Shown one piece after another: positions 1-8,285 of a DNA stretch of 64,000 nucleotides. The notes beneath the pieces are model-generated. The model was not told the DNA's origin. It saw nothing but the letters and a program-made list of their open reading frames with translations, and did not search any database. Position numbers and translations under genes: made by a program. Source of the DNA: Paracoccaceae bacterium (GTDB taxonomy: Bacteria > Pseudomonadota > Alphaproteobacteria > Rhodobacterales > Rhodobacteraceae); NCBI GenBank assembly GCA_030697175.1, contig JAUYQR010000017.1, positions 62,001-126,000 of the forward strand, written 5' to 3'. The stretch's first letter is position 1; every line of letters starts with the position of its first letter.

Positions 1-2949
1 TCGGGCGGCGGCAAGTCCTCGGGCCTGATGGGCTTTCTCAAGATCGGCGACCGCGCCGCCGGGGCGATCAAGTCCGGCGGCACCACCCGCCGCGCGGCCA
101 AGATGGTCATCATCGACATGGACCACCCGGACGTTGAGGACTTCATCAACTGGAAGGTGATCGAGGAACAGAAGGTCGCGAGCCTCGTCGCCGGCTCCAA
201 GGTCCACTCCGCCCGCCTGAACGACATCTTCGCCGCGATCAAATCCTTCGACGGCTCGATGGACGGCGCCACCGATCCGGTCCTGAACCCGGCCCTGAAA
301 GCCGCGATAAGGGCCGCGAAGAAGGCGATGATCCCGGACACCTACACCAACCGCATCCTGCAATACGCGCGGCAGGGCTTCACCAGCATCGAATTCCCGA
401 CCTACGACACCGACTGGGACAGCGAGGCCTACATCTCGGTCTCCGGCCAGAACTCGAACAACTCGGTCCGCGTCACCGACGCCTTCCTCAAGGCCGTCAA
501 GAACGACGCCCCCTGGGAACTGATCCGCCGCACCGATGGCAAGGTTGCGAAAACCGTCTCCGCGCGCGAGCTTTGGGACCAGATCGGCCACGCCGCCTGG
601 GCCTGTGCCGACCCCGGCATCCAGTTCCACGACACCGTCAACGCCTGGCACACCTGCCCCGAAGACGGCGCGATCCGCGGCTCCAACCCCTGCTCGGAAT
701 ACATGTTCCTCGACGACACCGCCTGCAATCTGGCGTCGATGAACCTGCTCACCTTCTTCCACGATGGCAAGTTCGACGCCGAGGCCTATGTCCACGCCTC
801 GCGCCTCTGGACCGTCACGCTGGAAATCTCGGTGATGATGGCGCAGTTCCCCAGCCAGGAAATCGCCAAACTCAGCTACGACTTCCGCACCCTCGGCCTC
901 GGCTACGCCAACATCGGCGGGCTCCTGATGAACATGGGCCTTGGCTATGACAGCAAGGAAGGCCGCGCCCTCTGCGGTGCCCTGACCGCCGTGATGACCG
1001 GCATCTCCTACGCCACCAGCGCGGAAATCGCCAAGGAACTCGGCCCCTTCGCAGGCTACCAGCGCAACCGCGACCACATGCTGCGCGTCATCCGCAACCA
1101 CCGCGCCGCCGCCCATGCGACCGGCGTCTACGAAGGCCTGAACGTCCCCGCCGTGGCGCTTGACCACGCGAACTGCCCGGACCAAAGCCTCGTCGCCCTC
1201 GCCAGATCCGCCTGGGACGAAGCCCTGCGCCTTGGGGAACAGCACGGCTACCGCAACGCCCAGACCACCGTGATCGCCCCCACCGGCACCATCGGCCTCG
1301 TCATGGACTGCGACACCACCGGGATCGAGCCTGACTTCGCCCTCGTCAAGTTCAAGAAACTCGCCGGCGGCGGTTACTTCAAGATCATCAACCAGTCGGT
1401 CCCCGCAGCGCTTGAAAAGCTCGGCTACACCAGCGCCCAATCGGCCGAAATCGTCGCCCACGCTGTCGGCCACGCCTCGCTCGGCCAGGCCCCCGGCATC
1501 AACCACACCTCGCTGATCGGCCACGGCTTCGGCCCGCGCGAGATCGAAAAGCTGGAGGCCGCCCTTCCCTCGGCCTTCGACATCAAGTTCGTCTTCAACC
1601 AGTGGACCCTGGGCGCCGATTTCTGCAAGGGCACCCTTGGCATCCCCGAAGAAAAGCTGAACGACCCGACCTTCGACCTTCTGCGCCACCTCGGCTTCAC
1701 CAAGGCGCAGATCGACGCTGCCAATGACCATGTCTGCGGCACCATGACCCTGGAGAACGCACCCCACCTTCGCGAAGAACACTACTCGGTCTTCGACTGC
1801 GCCAACCCCTGCGGCAAGACCGGCAAGCGCTTCCTCTCGGTCAACAGCCACATCACCATGATGGCGGCGGCCCAGTCCTTCATCTCGGGCGCGATCTCGA
1901 AGACGATCAACATGCCGAACAACGCCACCATCGCCGAAACGCTGGCGGCCTATGAACTCAGCCACTCGCTCGGCATCAAGGCCAACGCGCTCTACCGCGA
2001 CGGCTCCAAGCTCAGCCAGCCCCTCGCGTCCGCGCTGATCGAGGATGACGAAGAGGCCGAAGAGATCCTGACCAACGGCTCGACGATGGAAAAGGCCACG
2101 GTGATCGCCGAGAAGATCATCGAGAAGGTCATCATCAAGGAAATCGTCCGCAGCAACCGCGAAAAGCTGCCGGAACGCCGCAAGGGCTATACCCAGAAGG
2201 CCATCGTCGGCGGCCACAAGGTCTATCTGCGCACCGGCGAATACCAGGACGGCACGCTTGGCGAGATATTCATCGACATGCACAAGGAAGGTGCCGGCTT
2301 CCGGGCGATGATGAACAACTTCGCCATCGCGGTCTCGGTCGGCCTGCAATACGGCGTCCCGCTGGAGGAATTCGTCGAGGCCTTCACCTTCACCCGCTTT
2401 GAACCCGCGGGCATGGTGCAGGGCAACGACTCGATCAAGAACGCGACCTCGATCCTCGACTATATCTTCCGCGAACTGGCGGTCAGCTACCTTGACCGCA
2501 CCGACCTCGCGCATGTCGCCCCGAAAGGTGCCTCGTTCGACGACCTCGGTCGCGGCGAGGAAGAGGGCAAGCGCAACATCACCGAAGTGGCCGAAACCAA
2601 CTCCTCGCTTGAATTCCTCAAGCAGATTTCGTCCACCGGCTACCTCCGCAAGCGCGTCCCGCAAGAGCTTGTGGTGCACCAGGGCGGCATGAACGCCATG
2701 CTCGCCACCGGCACCGACCCGGTCGCCTCGCTGAACATGCTGGCCCCGAACTCCGGCAGCTTCATTGCCGGGTTCTCGGAAACCACCTCGACCTACGCCC
2801 TGTCCAGCGGCAGCACCGACGCCCGCACCAAGGCCAAGCTGCAAGGGTACACCGGCGACAGCTGCAACGAGTGCGGCAACTACACGATGGTCCGCAACGG
2901 CTCCTGCCTGAAGTGCAACTCCTGCGGCGGGACGACGGGGTGTAGCTGA
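1..2949 (+). CDS. nrdJ: Adenosylcobalamin-dependent (class II) ribonucleotide reductase NrdJ, 5'-truncated by the window
   Basis: Reduces ribonucleotides to deoxyribonucleotides using adenosylcobalamin, so it works with or without oxygen. The frame is open from base 1, and 982 residues are visible. Full-length alphaproteobacterial NrdJ is about 1200 residues, so roughly the first 200 lie outside the window. Family landmarks seen: the NPCSE active-site segment (bases 685-699), [11 protein letters not shown] further on, and a Cys-rich C-terminal tail with CNECG, CLKCNSC and a final CGGTTGCS, the redox/zinc tail typical of this class. There is no frameshift. The ATG at base 28 is internal, not the start. 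No nrdA/nrdB neighbours are visible. The family call is secure. Confidence 0.96.
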   Translation, partial: SGGGKSSGLMGFLKIGDRAAGAIKSGGTTRRAAKMVIIDMDHPDVEDFINWKVIEEQKVASLVAGSKVHSARLNDIFAAIKSFDGSMDGATDPVLNPALKAAIRAAKKAMIPDTYTNRILQYARQGFTSIEFPTYDTDWDSEAYISVSGQNSNNSVRVTDAFLKAVKNDAPWELIRRTDGKVAKTVSARELWDQIGHAAWACADPGIQFHDTVNAWHTCPEDGAIRGSNPCSEYMFLDDTACNLASMNLLTFFHDGKFDAEAYVHASRLWTVTLEISVMMAQFPSQEIAKLSYDFRTLGLGYANIGGLLMNMGLGYDSKEGRALCGALTAVMTGISYATSAEIAKELGPFAGYQRNRDHMLRVIRNHRAAAHATGVYEGLNVPAVALDHANCPDQSLVALARSAWDEALRLGEQHGYRNAQTTVIAPTGTIGLVMDCDTTGIEPDFALVKFKKLAGGGYFKIINQSVPAALEKLGYTSAQSAEIVAHAVGHASLGQAPGINHTSLIGHGFGPREIEKLEAALPSAFDIKFVFNQWTLGADFCKGTLGIPEEKLNDPTFDLLRHLGFTKAQIDAANDHVCGTMTLENAPHLREEHYSVFDCANPCGKTGKRFLSVNSHITMMAAAQSFISGAISKTINMPNNATIAETLAAYELSHSLGIKANALYRDGSKLSQPLASALIEDDEEAEEILTNGSTMEKATVIAEKIIEKVIIKEIVRSNREKLPERRKGYTQKAIVGGHKVYLRTGEYQDGTLGEIFIDMHKEGAGFRAMMNNFAIAVSVGLQYGVPLEEFVEAFTFTRFEPAGMVQGNDSIKNATSILDYIFRELAVSYLDRTDLAHVAPKGASFDDLGRGEEEGKRNITEVAETNSSLEFLKQISSTGYLRKRVPQELVVHQGGMNAMLATGTDPVASLNMLAPNSGSFIAGFSETTSTYALSSGSTDARTKAKLQGYTGDSCNECGNYTMVRNGSCLKCNSCGGTTGCS

Positions 2950-3109
2950 TCTGAGTTTGGGTTGGGGCGGAAGAGTTGCAGCTCGACCGCCCCGGCTTTC
3001 CTGCATTGTTGTGCACGCTGCGGGGCAAGCTGTCTCGTCCCTCTCGGGGCGAAGGCCAGCAATGGTCGTTAACGAGGTCAGGTGGCAATGGCGTGCTCGA
3101 TTATACAGG

Positions 3110-3145
3110 TTTTCCCCACAGCAAACTGTGGTCTCCTGTGGAAAA
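3110..3145. repeat. Inverted repeat upstream of a small gene
   Basis: TTTTCCCCACAG at 3110-3121 faces CTGTGGAAAA at 3136-3145, with an extra CTGTGG between them, so the segment can form a hairpin. It sits in the 210-base gap after nrdJ and just upstream of the ribosome-binding region of the gene at 3160. It could be an operator, an mRNA hairpin or part of the nrdJ 3' end. There is no classic T-tail for a terminator on the + strand. The rest of 2950-3109 shows nothing I recognise. Confidence 0.45.
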
Positions 3146-3159
3146 GAGGAGCGCCAGAG

Positions 3160-3348
3160 ATGGCCAAGAATACCGGAAGTGACTTCAGGCGTGGCGCGGT
3201 AACTGGGCGAACCCAGTTCCAGCACGAGGACGGCGACTGGCAGAAGCGCGACGAGCGCACCGGTCAGTTTATGGAGAGGAAGTCCTCCCCGGGACCGTTC
3301 AAGGGCGTCGCCAAGGAACCTGATGGTCGGGACACCTCAAACTCCTGA
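3160..3348 (+). CDS. Small hypothetical protein (62 aa)
   Basis: A short, highly charged soluble protein starting MAKNTGSDFRRG, with no membrane segment or signal peptide. The ATG at 3160 is preceded by AGAGGAGCGCC, a good ribosome-binding site. The in-frame ATG at 3082 would add 26 residues that run through the inverted repeat and is unlikely. Seen motifs are a central FQHEDGDWQKRD and PFKGV. Small proteins with a similar W-x-KRD-x-TG-x-F pattern occur in accessory regions as I recall, but I do not assign a function. It lies 74 bases ahead of a winged-helix-like gene and may share its transcript. Confidence 0.6.
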   Translation: MAKNTGSDFRRGAVTGRTQFQHEDGDWQKRDERTGQFMERKSSPGPFKGVAKEPDGRDTSNS

Positions 3349-3422
3349 CCGGCTGCGAAGGGTGGGGGCGTTGTCTGCTCGACGCCCCCGCCGCTCGGCA
3401 CCGACATAAAGGAATTGCTGCC

Positions 3423-3725
3423 ATGACAAGAGAAGTCGACATCGTTTTGCCCGTTCTCCGTATTCTGACCGAAACGGAAACAGGGGTGTTAAGGACCCAG
3501 GAAGTTCGCCAACGGGTTCGGGACACCATCAGGCTCACACCTGACGATCTAGCCCCACTCCGGAATCGTCAGGATCAAAGGATCGACCAGACAATCAGGA
3601 ATCTGAAGTCGCATAAGAATGTGCCCGGCAACCCATTCTATGAAGGCTTGCTGCGAGACGTACCGCGCGGATACGCAATAACTGATCTGGGCAGGCGAGT
3701 TGCGGTTGAGGGTTCCAGACACTGA
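3423..3725 (+). CDS. Small protein resembling the Mrr N-terminal winged-helix domain (100 aa)
   Basis: The sequence (MTREVDIVLPVLRIL ... TQEVRQRVRDTI ... RQDQRIDQTIRNLKSHKN ... GYAITDLGRRVA) reads like the N-terminal winged-helix domain of Mrr-type restriction enzymes (Mrr_N). In that domain a helical DNA-binding unit is followed by a strand ending GYxITxxGR. The nuclease part (D-x-K catalytic core) is absent. This may be a free-standing DNA-binding protein or the remnant of a larger gene. AAGGA lies 8 bases upstream of the ATG. Base composition is visibly less GC-rich than in the neighbouring genes, as expected for an acquired islet. The family assignment is tentative. Confidence 0.6.
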   Translation: MTREVDIVLPVLRILTETETGVLRTQEVRQRVRDTIRLTPDDLAPLRNRQDQRIDQTIRNLKSHKNVPGNPFYEGLLRDVPRGYAITDLGRRVAVEGSRH

Positions 3726-3738
3726 CCGCGCCTTCCCT

Positions 3739-3782
3739 CCCCAAGTATCCCACGGGGGTCCGGGGGTGTGAAACCCCCGGTC
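3739..3782. repeat. Dispersed repeat, family A
   Basis: A CCCAAGTATCCC-like box followed by a GC-rich hairpin (GTCCGGGGGTGTG pairing with AACCCCCGGTCC). Related copies occur at 4361, 37376, 45043, 47097 and, inverted, at 62979, always between genes. Confidence 0.7.
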
Positions 3783-3820
3783 CGCCGCCGGTCACCCAAC
3801 GCAGCGCCAGAAACCAAGGC

Positions 3821-3865
3821 ACCTCCCTCCCCCCTCTGTGGGGGAGGGATGGGGTGGGGGGCTCC
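3821..3865. repeat. Dispersed C/G-rich palindromic repeat, family B
   Basis: CCTCCCTCCCCCCTC ... GGGGGAGGG, then GGGGTGGGGGG: a strong hairpin with runs of G that could also fold as a quadruplex. Similar elements are at 17685, 17751, 23085, 23137 and 52361. Together with the family A copy it fills the gap between the Mrr-like gene and the fur relic. Confidence 0.7.
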
Positions 3866-3933
3866 AAAGCCAGAAGTTAACCCCACCCTAACGAAAAACC
3901 CTATCCCGTGGAAATAAAACCAACATCCGATTC

Positions 3934-3948
3934 TGTCCACCGTGGACA
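3934..3948. promoter_or_regulatory. Palindrome TGTCCAC-C-GTGGACA ahead of the fur relic
   Basis: A perfect 7+1+7 palindrome 47 bases before the start of the truncated fur copy. It is the counterpart of the longer palindrome at 4489-4507 ahead of the intact gene, showing that the upstream region was duplicated together with the coding start. It is possibly an operator; the binding protein is unknown. Confidence 0.5.
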
Positions 3949-3994
3949 CATCCGCCCGTTTGACCCCGGCCCCCCCACCCGCTACCATCCCCTG

Positions 3995-4135
3995 ATGAAG
4001 CAAGACCCCACCCAGGCCCTCCGCGACACCGGAGTCCGCGTGACCCGCCAGCGGGAGGCGCTCCTCAAGGTCCTCACGGAAGCCGAGGACCACCATCGCC
4101 TTGGCCGAAACCCCCGACATTGCCGCCCGTTATGA
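3995..4135 (+). pseudogene. Truncated duplicate of the fur/mur 5' end
   Basis: Codons 1-30 (MKQDPTQALRDTGVRV, then TRQREALLKVLTEAED) match residues 5-36 of the intact Fur-family protein encoded at 4550, with the same promoter-side sequence in front. After about base 4090 the similarity stops abruptly and the frame reads out of phase into another gene fragment, ending after 46 residues. Only the first helix of the winged-helix domain is left, so it cannot be a working regulator. The two copies differ at many third positions, so the duplication is not recent. Confidence 0.75.
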
Positions 4136-4286
4136 CGCTGAAACCGATATTGCCCTCGCGCATGGCGTGTTCGGCTCGCCGTCCTTCGTGGTGAACGGCG
4201 AGGTGTTCTGGGGCGATGACCGGCTGGAAGAAGCCCTCCTCTGGGCGCAAGGCCGCCACGCCCTGCAACGCAGCCATCAAGCCTGA
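4090..4286 (+). pseudogene. C-terminal fragment of a DsbA-like 2-hydroxychromene-2-carboxylate isomerase
   Basis: The frame that starts at ATG 4101 (overlapping the fur relic) encodes 61 residues, including ALAHGVFGSPSFVVNGEVFW and GDDRLEEAL. This is the characteristic C-terminal end of HCCA isomerase / kappa-class GST-like proteins, where GVFGxPxFxV carries the cis-proline of the thioredoxin fold. The N-terminal two thirds are missing, so it is a remnant joined to the duplicated fur start. It could be translated as a short peptide but should not be catalytic. Confidence 0.75.
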
Positions 4287-4360
4287 CCGCACCATCCCGC
4301 CCGACACACAGCCGCCTGCCGGTTCCGGGCCCCGGCCTGCCGGACCCCTGATTGCTCTTT

Positions 4361-4406
4361 TCCCAAATACTCCACGGGAGGTCCGGAGGGTGTGAAACCC
4401 TCCGGG
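4361..4406. repeat. Dispersed repeat, family A
   Basis: TCCCAAATACTCC followed by a hairpin GTCCGGAGGGTGTG / AACCCTCCGGGG. The stem differs from other copies by paired changes (GGAGGG/CCCTCC instead of GGGGG/CCCCC), suggesting that the structure is conserved. It lies between the isomerase remnant and fur. Confidence 0.7.
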
Positions 4407-4488
4407 GCCAGCCCAGCCACGCCACGGCACCCGTTAACAAACCCTTGACGCCACCCCGCAACCCCTTGAAATCCCGGATCCCGCCTCA

Positions 4489-4507
4489 GTGTCCCACGGT
4501 GGGACAC
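4489..4507. promoter_or_regulatory. 19-bp palindrome ahead of fur/mur
   Basis: GTGTCCCAC-G-GTGGGACAC is a perfect palindrome 43 bases before the fur start codon. The same core (TGTCCCAC-N-GTGGGACA) recurs next to the hutU stop codon at 53102-53118. It does not resemble the Fur, Irr or Mur boxes I know. It is a candidate operator or dispersed element. Confidence 0.55.
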
Positions 4508-4549
4508 CGCGGGTTTGACCCCGCCCGCCGCGAAAGCTACCATCCCCCC

Positions 4550-4969
4550 ATGACCCAGGATCCCGCCCGCTCGATGACCAAGGCCCTGCGCGACACCGGC
4601 GTCCGCGTGACCCGCCAGCGCGAGGCGCTCCTCAAGGTCCTGACCGAGGCCGACGACCACCCCGACGCGGCCGAACTGCACCGCCGCGCCCGCACCCTCG
4701 ACGACAGCCTCTCCCTCGCCACGGTCTACCGCACCCTTTCGGTCCTCGAACGCGAAGGCGTGGTCCAGCGCCTTTCGCTGGAAAACGGCGGCGCCCGCTT
4801 CGAGGTGACCGACGCCCCGCACCACGATCACATCGTTGACCTCGATACCGGCCAGATCACCGAATTCCGCTCCGAAAAGATCGAACAGCTCCAGCGCGAA
4901 ATCGCTGCCGAGATGGGCTACGACATCGTCCACCACCGGCTCGAACTTTACTGCCGCAAGACCCGCTAG
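4550..4969 (+). CDS. fur: Fur-family metalloregulator (Fur/Mur type)
   Basis: A 139-residue transcriptional repressor that in the Rhodobacteraceae senses manganese and iron. The N-terminal winged helix contains the recognition helix SLATVYRTLSVLE (about 55-67); the dimerisation and metal domain contains APHHDHIVDLDTG (89-101). The CxxC zinc pairs of gammaproteobacterial Fur are absent, as usual in alphaproteobacterial Fur/Mur proteins. The ATG at 4550 was chosen because the longer in-frame extension runs through repeats and the palindrome; MTKALRD at residue 9 is an alternative start. Its likely target in this window is sitABCD at 45.3 kb, whose promoter has two Mur-like boxes. That link is inference. 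Confidence 0.9.
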   Translation: MTQDPARSMTKALRDTGVRVTRQREALLKVLTEADDHPDAAELHRRARTLDDSLSLATVYRTLSVLEREGVVQRLSLENGGARFEVTDAPHHDHIVDLDTGQITEFRSEKIEQLQREIAAEMGYDIVHHRLELYCRKTR

Positions 4970-4976
4970 CCCCGGC

Positions 4977-7001
4977 TCAGACCGTCCTGACCAGCCGCAG
5001 CGCATCATAGATCGCGGCGTGGGTGTTCCTCGATTCCACCGCGTCCCCGATCCGGAACAATTGGAACCCCGCCACCTCCGGCTGCGCCCGCCCCTCGATC
5101 AGCGCGTCATAGTCCACCGCGCCCCGGTTCCCCGACACCGGCTTCAGGTCGAAGTAGATCCCCGCGTTCGGCTGCGTGCCGTGGTTCACCACCACCTGAT
5201 CGAAGTGCCGCTCCTGCGCCAGCTTCATGTAATCGCTGCCGACGACAGCCTTGATCCGGTTGCCGTCCCGCACCGCCGCCCGCAGCCGGTAGGTCACGGT
5301 GAAGGTGACGCGTCTGTCCTGCAGCCCCCGTATGTAGGGCACCAGATTCATCGCCATCACCTCGGGCGCAAAGGTCCGGTCCGGCGTCATCACCTCGACC
5401 ACCGCCCCGCTGTCGGCCAGCACCTGCGCCGCCTGCAAGGCGGTATGATCGCCCGCGTCGTCATAAAGCAGCACATTCGTCCCCGGCTTCACATCGCCTG
5501 ACAGGATGTCCCACGCTGACACCGTCAGGTCATTGCCCGCCTCGAGGATATCCTTCTCCGGCAGCCCTCCGGTGGCGATCACCACCACATCCGGGTTCAG
5601 CGCCATCACATCGGCCGCCTCGGCAAAGGCGTTGAACCGGAACTCCACCCCCCGCGCCGCGCATTGCGCCATGCGCCAGTCGATGATCCCGATCATCTCG
5701 GCCCGCCGCTTTGACCGCGAGGTCAGCAGCACCTGCCCACCGGGCCGGTCCGCCGCCTCGAACACGGTGACCGAGTGCCCCCGTTCCGCCGCCACCCGCG
5801 CGGCCTCCAGCCCGGCTGGCCCTGCGCCGACGATCACGACCCGCTTCTTCGTCGCGGCGAGGGGGATGTCATGCGGCATCGTTTCTTCGCGCCCGGTCGA
5901 TGGGTTGTGGATGCACAGCGCAATTCCGCCCTGATAGATCCGGTCAAGGCAGTAGGTCGCCCCGACGCATGGCCGGATATCCGCCTCGCGCCCCTCCTTG
6001 ATCTTGCGCACGATATGGGGGTCGGCGATATGCGCCCGCGTCATCCCGACCATGTCCAGTTGCCCCGACGCCACCGCATGCCGGGCCGTCGCCACATCGG
6101 GGATACGCGCGGCGTGGAAGGTGGGCAGGCCGACCTCGGCCCGCACCCGACCGGCGAAATCCAGATGCGGGGCCGACCGCATGCCTTGGATCGGGATCAC
6201 GTCGGTCATCGCCGGATCGGTATGGATGCGCCCCTTGATGATGTTCAGGAAATCGACATTGCCGCTGTCGCGGAACAGCTTGCCGATCGCGATGCCTTCG
6301 TCGGCGTCGATGCCGCCCGGATCGTCCTCATCCGCCGTATAGCGCACGCCCAAAAGGAACTTCGGCCCAACCCGCTTGCGGCAGGCGGCCAGCACCTCCA
6401 GCGAGAAACGCGCGCGGTTTTCAAGGCTGCCGCCATAAGGTGCGGGCAGGGCGTTGGTGAAGGGCGACATGAACTGGTCCATCAGGTGGCCGTAGCATTC
6501 GAACTCCACCCCGTCCAAACCCGCCGCCTGCATCCGTTCGGTCGCGTCGGCGTAATCCTCGATGATCCGGGCAATGTCCCAGTCCTCGATCACTTTCGGA
6601 AACGCCCGGTGGCTGGGTTCGCGCGATGGCCCGGCCGCAACCGTCGGCAGCCAGTCGCCCTTGTCCCAGCGCGTGCGGCGGCCAAGGTGGGTCAACTGGA
6701 TCATCACCGCCGCACCCGCCTCGTGGCAATCATCGGCCAGCCGCTTCATCCACGGCACCACCTCGTCCTTGTAGGCGAGGATGTTGTTGAACACCGGCGG
6801 GCTGTCCTTCGACACTGCGGCAGACCCCGCCGTCATCGTCAGCGCCACGCCCGCACGGGCGCGTTCCAGATGGTAAAGCCGGTAGCGATCCTTTGGCATC
6901 CCGTCCTCGGGGTAGGCCGGTTCATGGCTGGTCGTCATGATCCGGTTGCGCAGGGTCAGATGTTTCAGCTGGTAGGGCTGCAACAGCGGATCGTTCGACA
7001 T
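4977..7001 (-). CDS. Old-Yellow-Enzyme-type flavoprotein with NAD(P)-binding domain, probable N-methyl amine / N-methylproline demethylase
   Basis: A 674-residue two-part flavoprotein of the trimethylamine dehydrogenase / 2,4-dienoyl-CoA reductase family. Residues 1-370 are an FMN TIM barrel; a Rossmann domain begins near 388 (VVIVGAGPAGLEAARVAA). Proteins of this layout in Rhodobacterales are commonly annotated as N-methylproline demethylases; the substrate is not provable here. The [4Fe-4S] segment reads CVGATYC ... ALC, with cysteines at 345, 351 and 363; the expected second cysteine near 348 is Ala. The start at 7001 has CGGAGTCATC in front; the ATG ten codons upstream lacks a site. It is divergent from a TetR gene, with a palindrome between them. 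Confidence 0.85.
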   Translation of the reverse strand: MSNDPLLQPYQLKHLTLRNRIMTTSHEPAYPEDGMPKDRYRLYHLERARAGVALTMTAGSAAVSKDSPPVFNNILAYKDEVVPWMKRLADDCHEAGAAVMIQLTHLGRRTRWDKGDWLPTVAAGPSREPSHRAFPKVIEDWDIARIIEDYADATERMQAAGLDGVEFECYGHLMDQFMSPFTNALPAPYGGSLENRARFSLEVLAACRKRVGPKFLLGVRYTADEDDPGGIDADEGIAIGKLFRDSGNVDFLNIIKGRIHTDPAMTDVIPIQGMRSAPHLDFAGRVRAEVGLPTFHAARIPDVATARHAVASGQLDMVGMTRAHIADPHIVRKIKEGREADIRPCVGATYCLDRIYQGGIALCIHNPSTGREETMPHDIPLAATKKRVVIVGAGPAGLEAARVAAERGHSVTVFEAADRPGGQVLLTSRSKRRAEMIGIIDWRMAQCAARGVEFRFNAFAEAADVMALNPDVVVIATGGLPEKDILEAGNDLTVSAWDILSGDVKPGTNVLLYDDAGDHTALQAAQVLADSGAVVEVMTPDRTFAPEVMAMNLVPYIRGLQDRRVTFTVTYRLRAAVRDGNRIKAVVGSDYMKLAQERHFDQVVVNHGTQPNAGIYFDLKPVSGNRGAVDYDALIEGRAQPEVAGFQLFRIGDAVESRNTHAAIYDALRLVRTV

Positions 7002-7067
7002 GATGACTCCGAAGGCTGGCGGTTTCGGCAATCTGCCGCCACGTCCGGCCTGCCGTCAATCGCAAAC

Positions 7068-7083
7068 TCGACACATGTGTCGA
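7068..7083. promoter_or_regulatory. 16-bp palindromic operator between the demethylase and tetR
   Basis: TCGACACATGTGTCGA is a perfect palindrome in the 136-base divergent spacer, 67 bases from one start and 55 from the other. Its position and symmetry fit the binding site of the adjacent TetR-family repressor, controlling both genes. Confidence 0.65.
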
Positions 7084-7137
7084 TTTTTGCGGCGCAGCCC
7101 CTTGTGCCGCACCATCGGCGGCGTCTAGGCTTGCGCG

Positions 7138-7758
7138 ATGACGCTTGACCGAACCGACCGAAGCTGGCGCGGAACGCCCGACCTCTGGCTGGACGCCGCC
7201 TATGACCTTCTGGTCGAGGCCGGGGTCGAGGCGGTGAAGGTCATGCCGCTGGCGCAGCGCCTTGGCCTGTCGCGCACCTCGTTCTACTGGCACTTTCCTG
7301 ACCGCGAGGCGCTGCTGGCCGGGCTGGTGGATCGCTGGCGGGCAAAGAACACCGGCACCCTCGTCGCGCGCTGCGAGGCGCCGGCGGCGACGATTTCCGA
7401 AGCGATGCTGAACCTGATCGACTGCTGGGTCGATCCGGCGCTGTTCGACAGCCGCCTTGAATTCGCGATGCGGACATGGGCGCTGACCGATGCGGCGGTA
7501 AAATCGGCGATGGCCGCAGCCGATGGCCTCCGCCTTGCCGCGATCACCGCGCTCTTCCGCCGCTTCGGCTACGGCGAAACCGAGGCGGATACCCGGGCGC
7601 GCACGCTGTATCTTACCCAGGTCGGCTATATCGCGGTCGGGTCCGAGGAAAGTTTCGATATCCGCATGGGCCGCATCCCGGCCTATGTGCTGACATTTTC
7701 CGGGGTCGCCCCCAGCCCTGCCGAAATCGCTGCCTTCCAGGCGCGGCACAGGGGCTGA
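7138..7758 (+). CDS. TetR-family transcriptional regulator
   Basis: A 206-residue protein with an N-terminal TetR helix-turn-helix (LAQRLGLSRTSFYWHFPDRE, about residues 40-59) and an all-helical ligand domain without other recognisable features. It is divergently transcribed from the OYE-type demethylase, and the spacer carries a perfect 16-bp palindrome. Local control of that demethylase, relieved by its substrate or a related amine, is the natural reading. The gene ends 4 bases before the convergent marR stop codon. Confidence 0.85.
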   Translation: MTLDRTDRSWRGTPDLWLDAAYDLLVEAGVEAVKVMPLAQRLGLSRTSFYWHFPDREALLAGLVDRWRAKNTGTLVARCEAPAATISEAMLNLIDCWVDPALFDSRLEFAMRTWALTDAAVKSAMAAADGLRLAAITALFRRFGYGETEADTRARTLYLTQVGYIAVGSEESFDIRMGRIPAYVLTFSGVAPSPAEIAAFQARHRG

Positions 7759-7761
7759 ACC

Positions 7762-8181
7762 TCAGGCCAGCCGGGTCAGCAGCGCCATCAGAACCGACCG
7801 CTCGGCGGGATCAAGCGGGGCGAGAGTGTCGCGCGAAATCGCCAGCGCCGTGGCCTTGCGCGCCTCGAACAGTTCCGCCCCTTCCGCCGTCAGCGTGACG
7901 GTCAGACGGCGGCGATCGTCAGGGTCGGCTGCGGTGCCGACAAGGCCCAGCTTGGCCAGACGGTCCACCACGCCCTTGATCGTCGCCGCGTCCATCGCCG
8001 TCGACCGGCCAAGATGATTCTGCGACACGGGTCCGGTTTCGGCCAAACGTGCCAGAACGGCGAACTGCGTCGTCGTCACCTCCGGGATTGCTTCGGAAAA
8101 GATCGACAGATGCCGCTGTGTCACCCGACGCAGCACATATCCGATCTGTTCGTCCAGACTGTAGCGGTGCGGCTTGTCCAT
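7762..8181 (-). CDS. MarR-family transcriptional regulator of the heterocycle cluster
   Basis: A winged-helix dimeric repressor of 139 residues. VSQNHLGRSTAMDAATIKGV is the recognition region and DPDDRRRLTVTLTAEGAELF the wing, both typical of MarR. It is divergent from the molybdenum hydroxylase genes, so it probably represses them until a pathway substrate binds. The start at 8181 (MDKPHRYSLDE) gives the usual MarR length; an in-frame ATG at 8205 directly behind AAAGG is a possible alternative. A TTGT-N6-ACAA inverted repeat lies in the spacer. Confidence 0.87.
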   Translation of the reverse strand: MDKPHRYSLDEQIGYVLRRVTQRHLSIFSEAIPEVTTTQFAVLARLAETGPVSQNHLGRSTAMDAATIKGVVDRLAKLGLVGTAADPDDRRRLTVTLTAEGAELFEARKATALAISRDTLAPLDPAERSVLMALLTRLA

Positions 8182-8252
8182 CGTGCTTTCGGGATACCCC
8201 TCCATCCTTTGCCACGCAAGACAGTTGACAGGTGGCAGGGCCGGCCGCACAC

Positions 8253-8266
8253 TTGTTGCCATACAA
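8253..8266. promoter_or_regulatory. Candidate MarR operator
   Basis: TTGTTGCCATACAA, an inverted repeat TTGT-N6-ACAA in the AT-richest part of the spacer between marR and the hydroxylase genes, 19 bases before the GTG start at 8286. MarR sites often have this TTGT/ACAA symmetry. Confidence 0.5.
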
Positions 8267-8285
8267 ACGATTTTCAGGTTCGCCC

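Noticed and set aside
3734-4406. Insertion sequence at the scarred fur locus
   Set aside because: No transposase fragment, terminal inverted repeats or target duplication could be found; the scar is explained by duplication and the small dispersed repeats.
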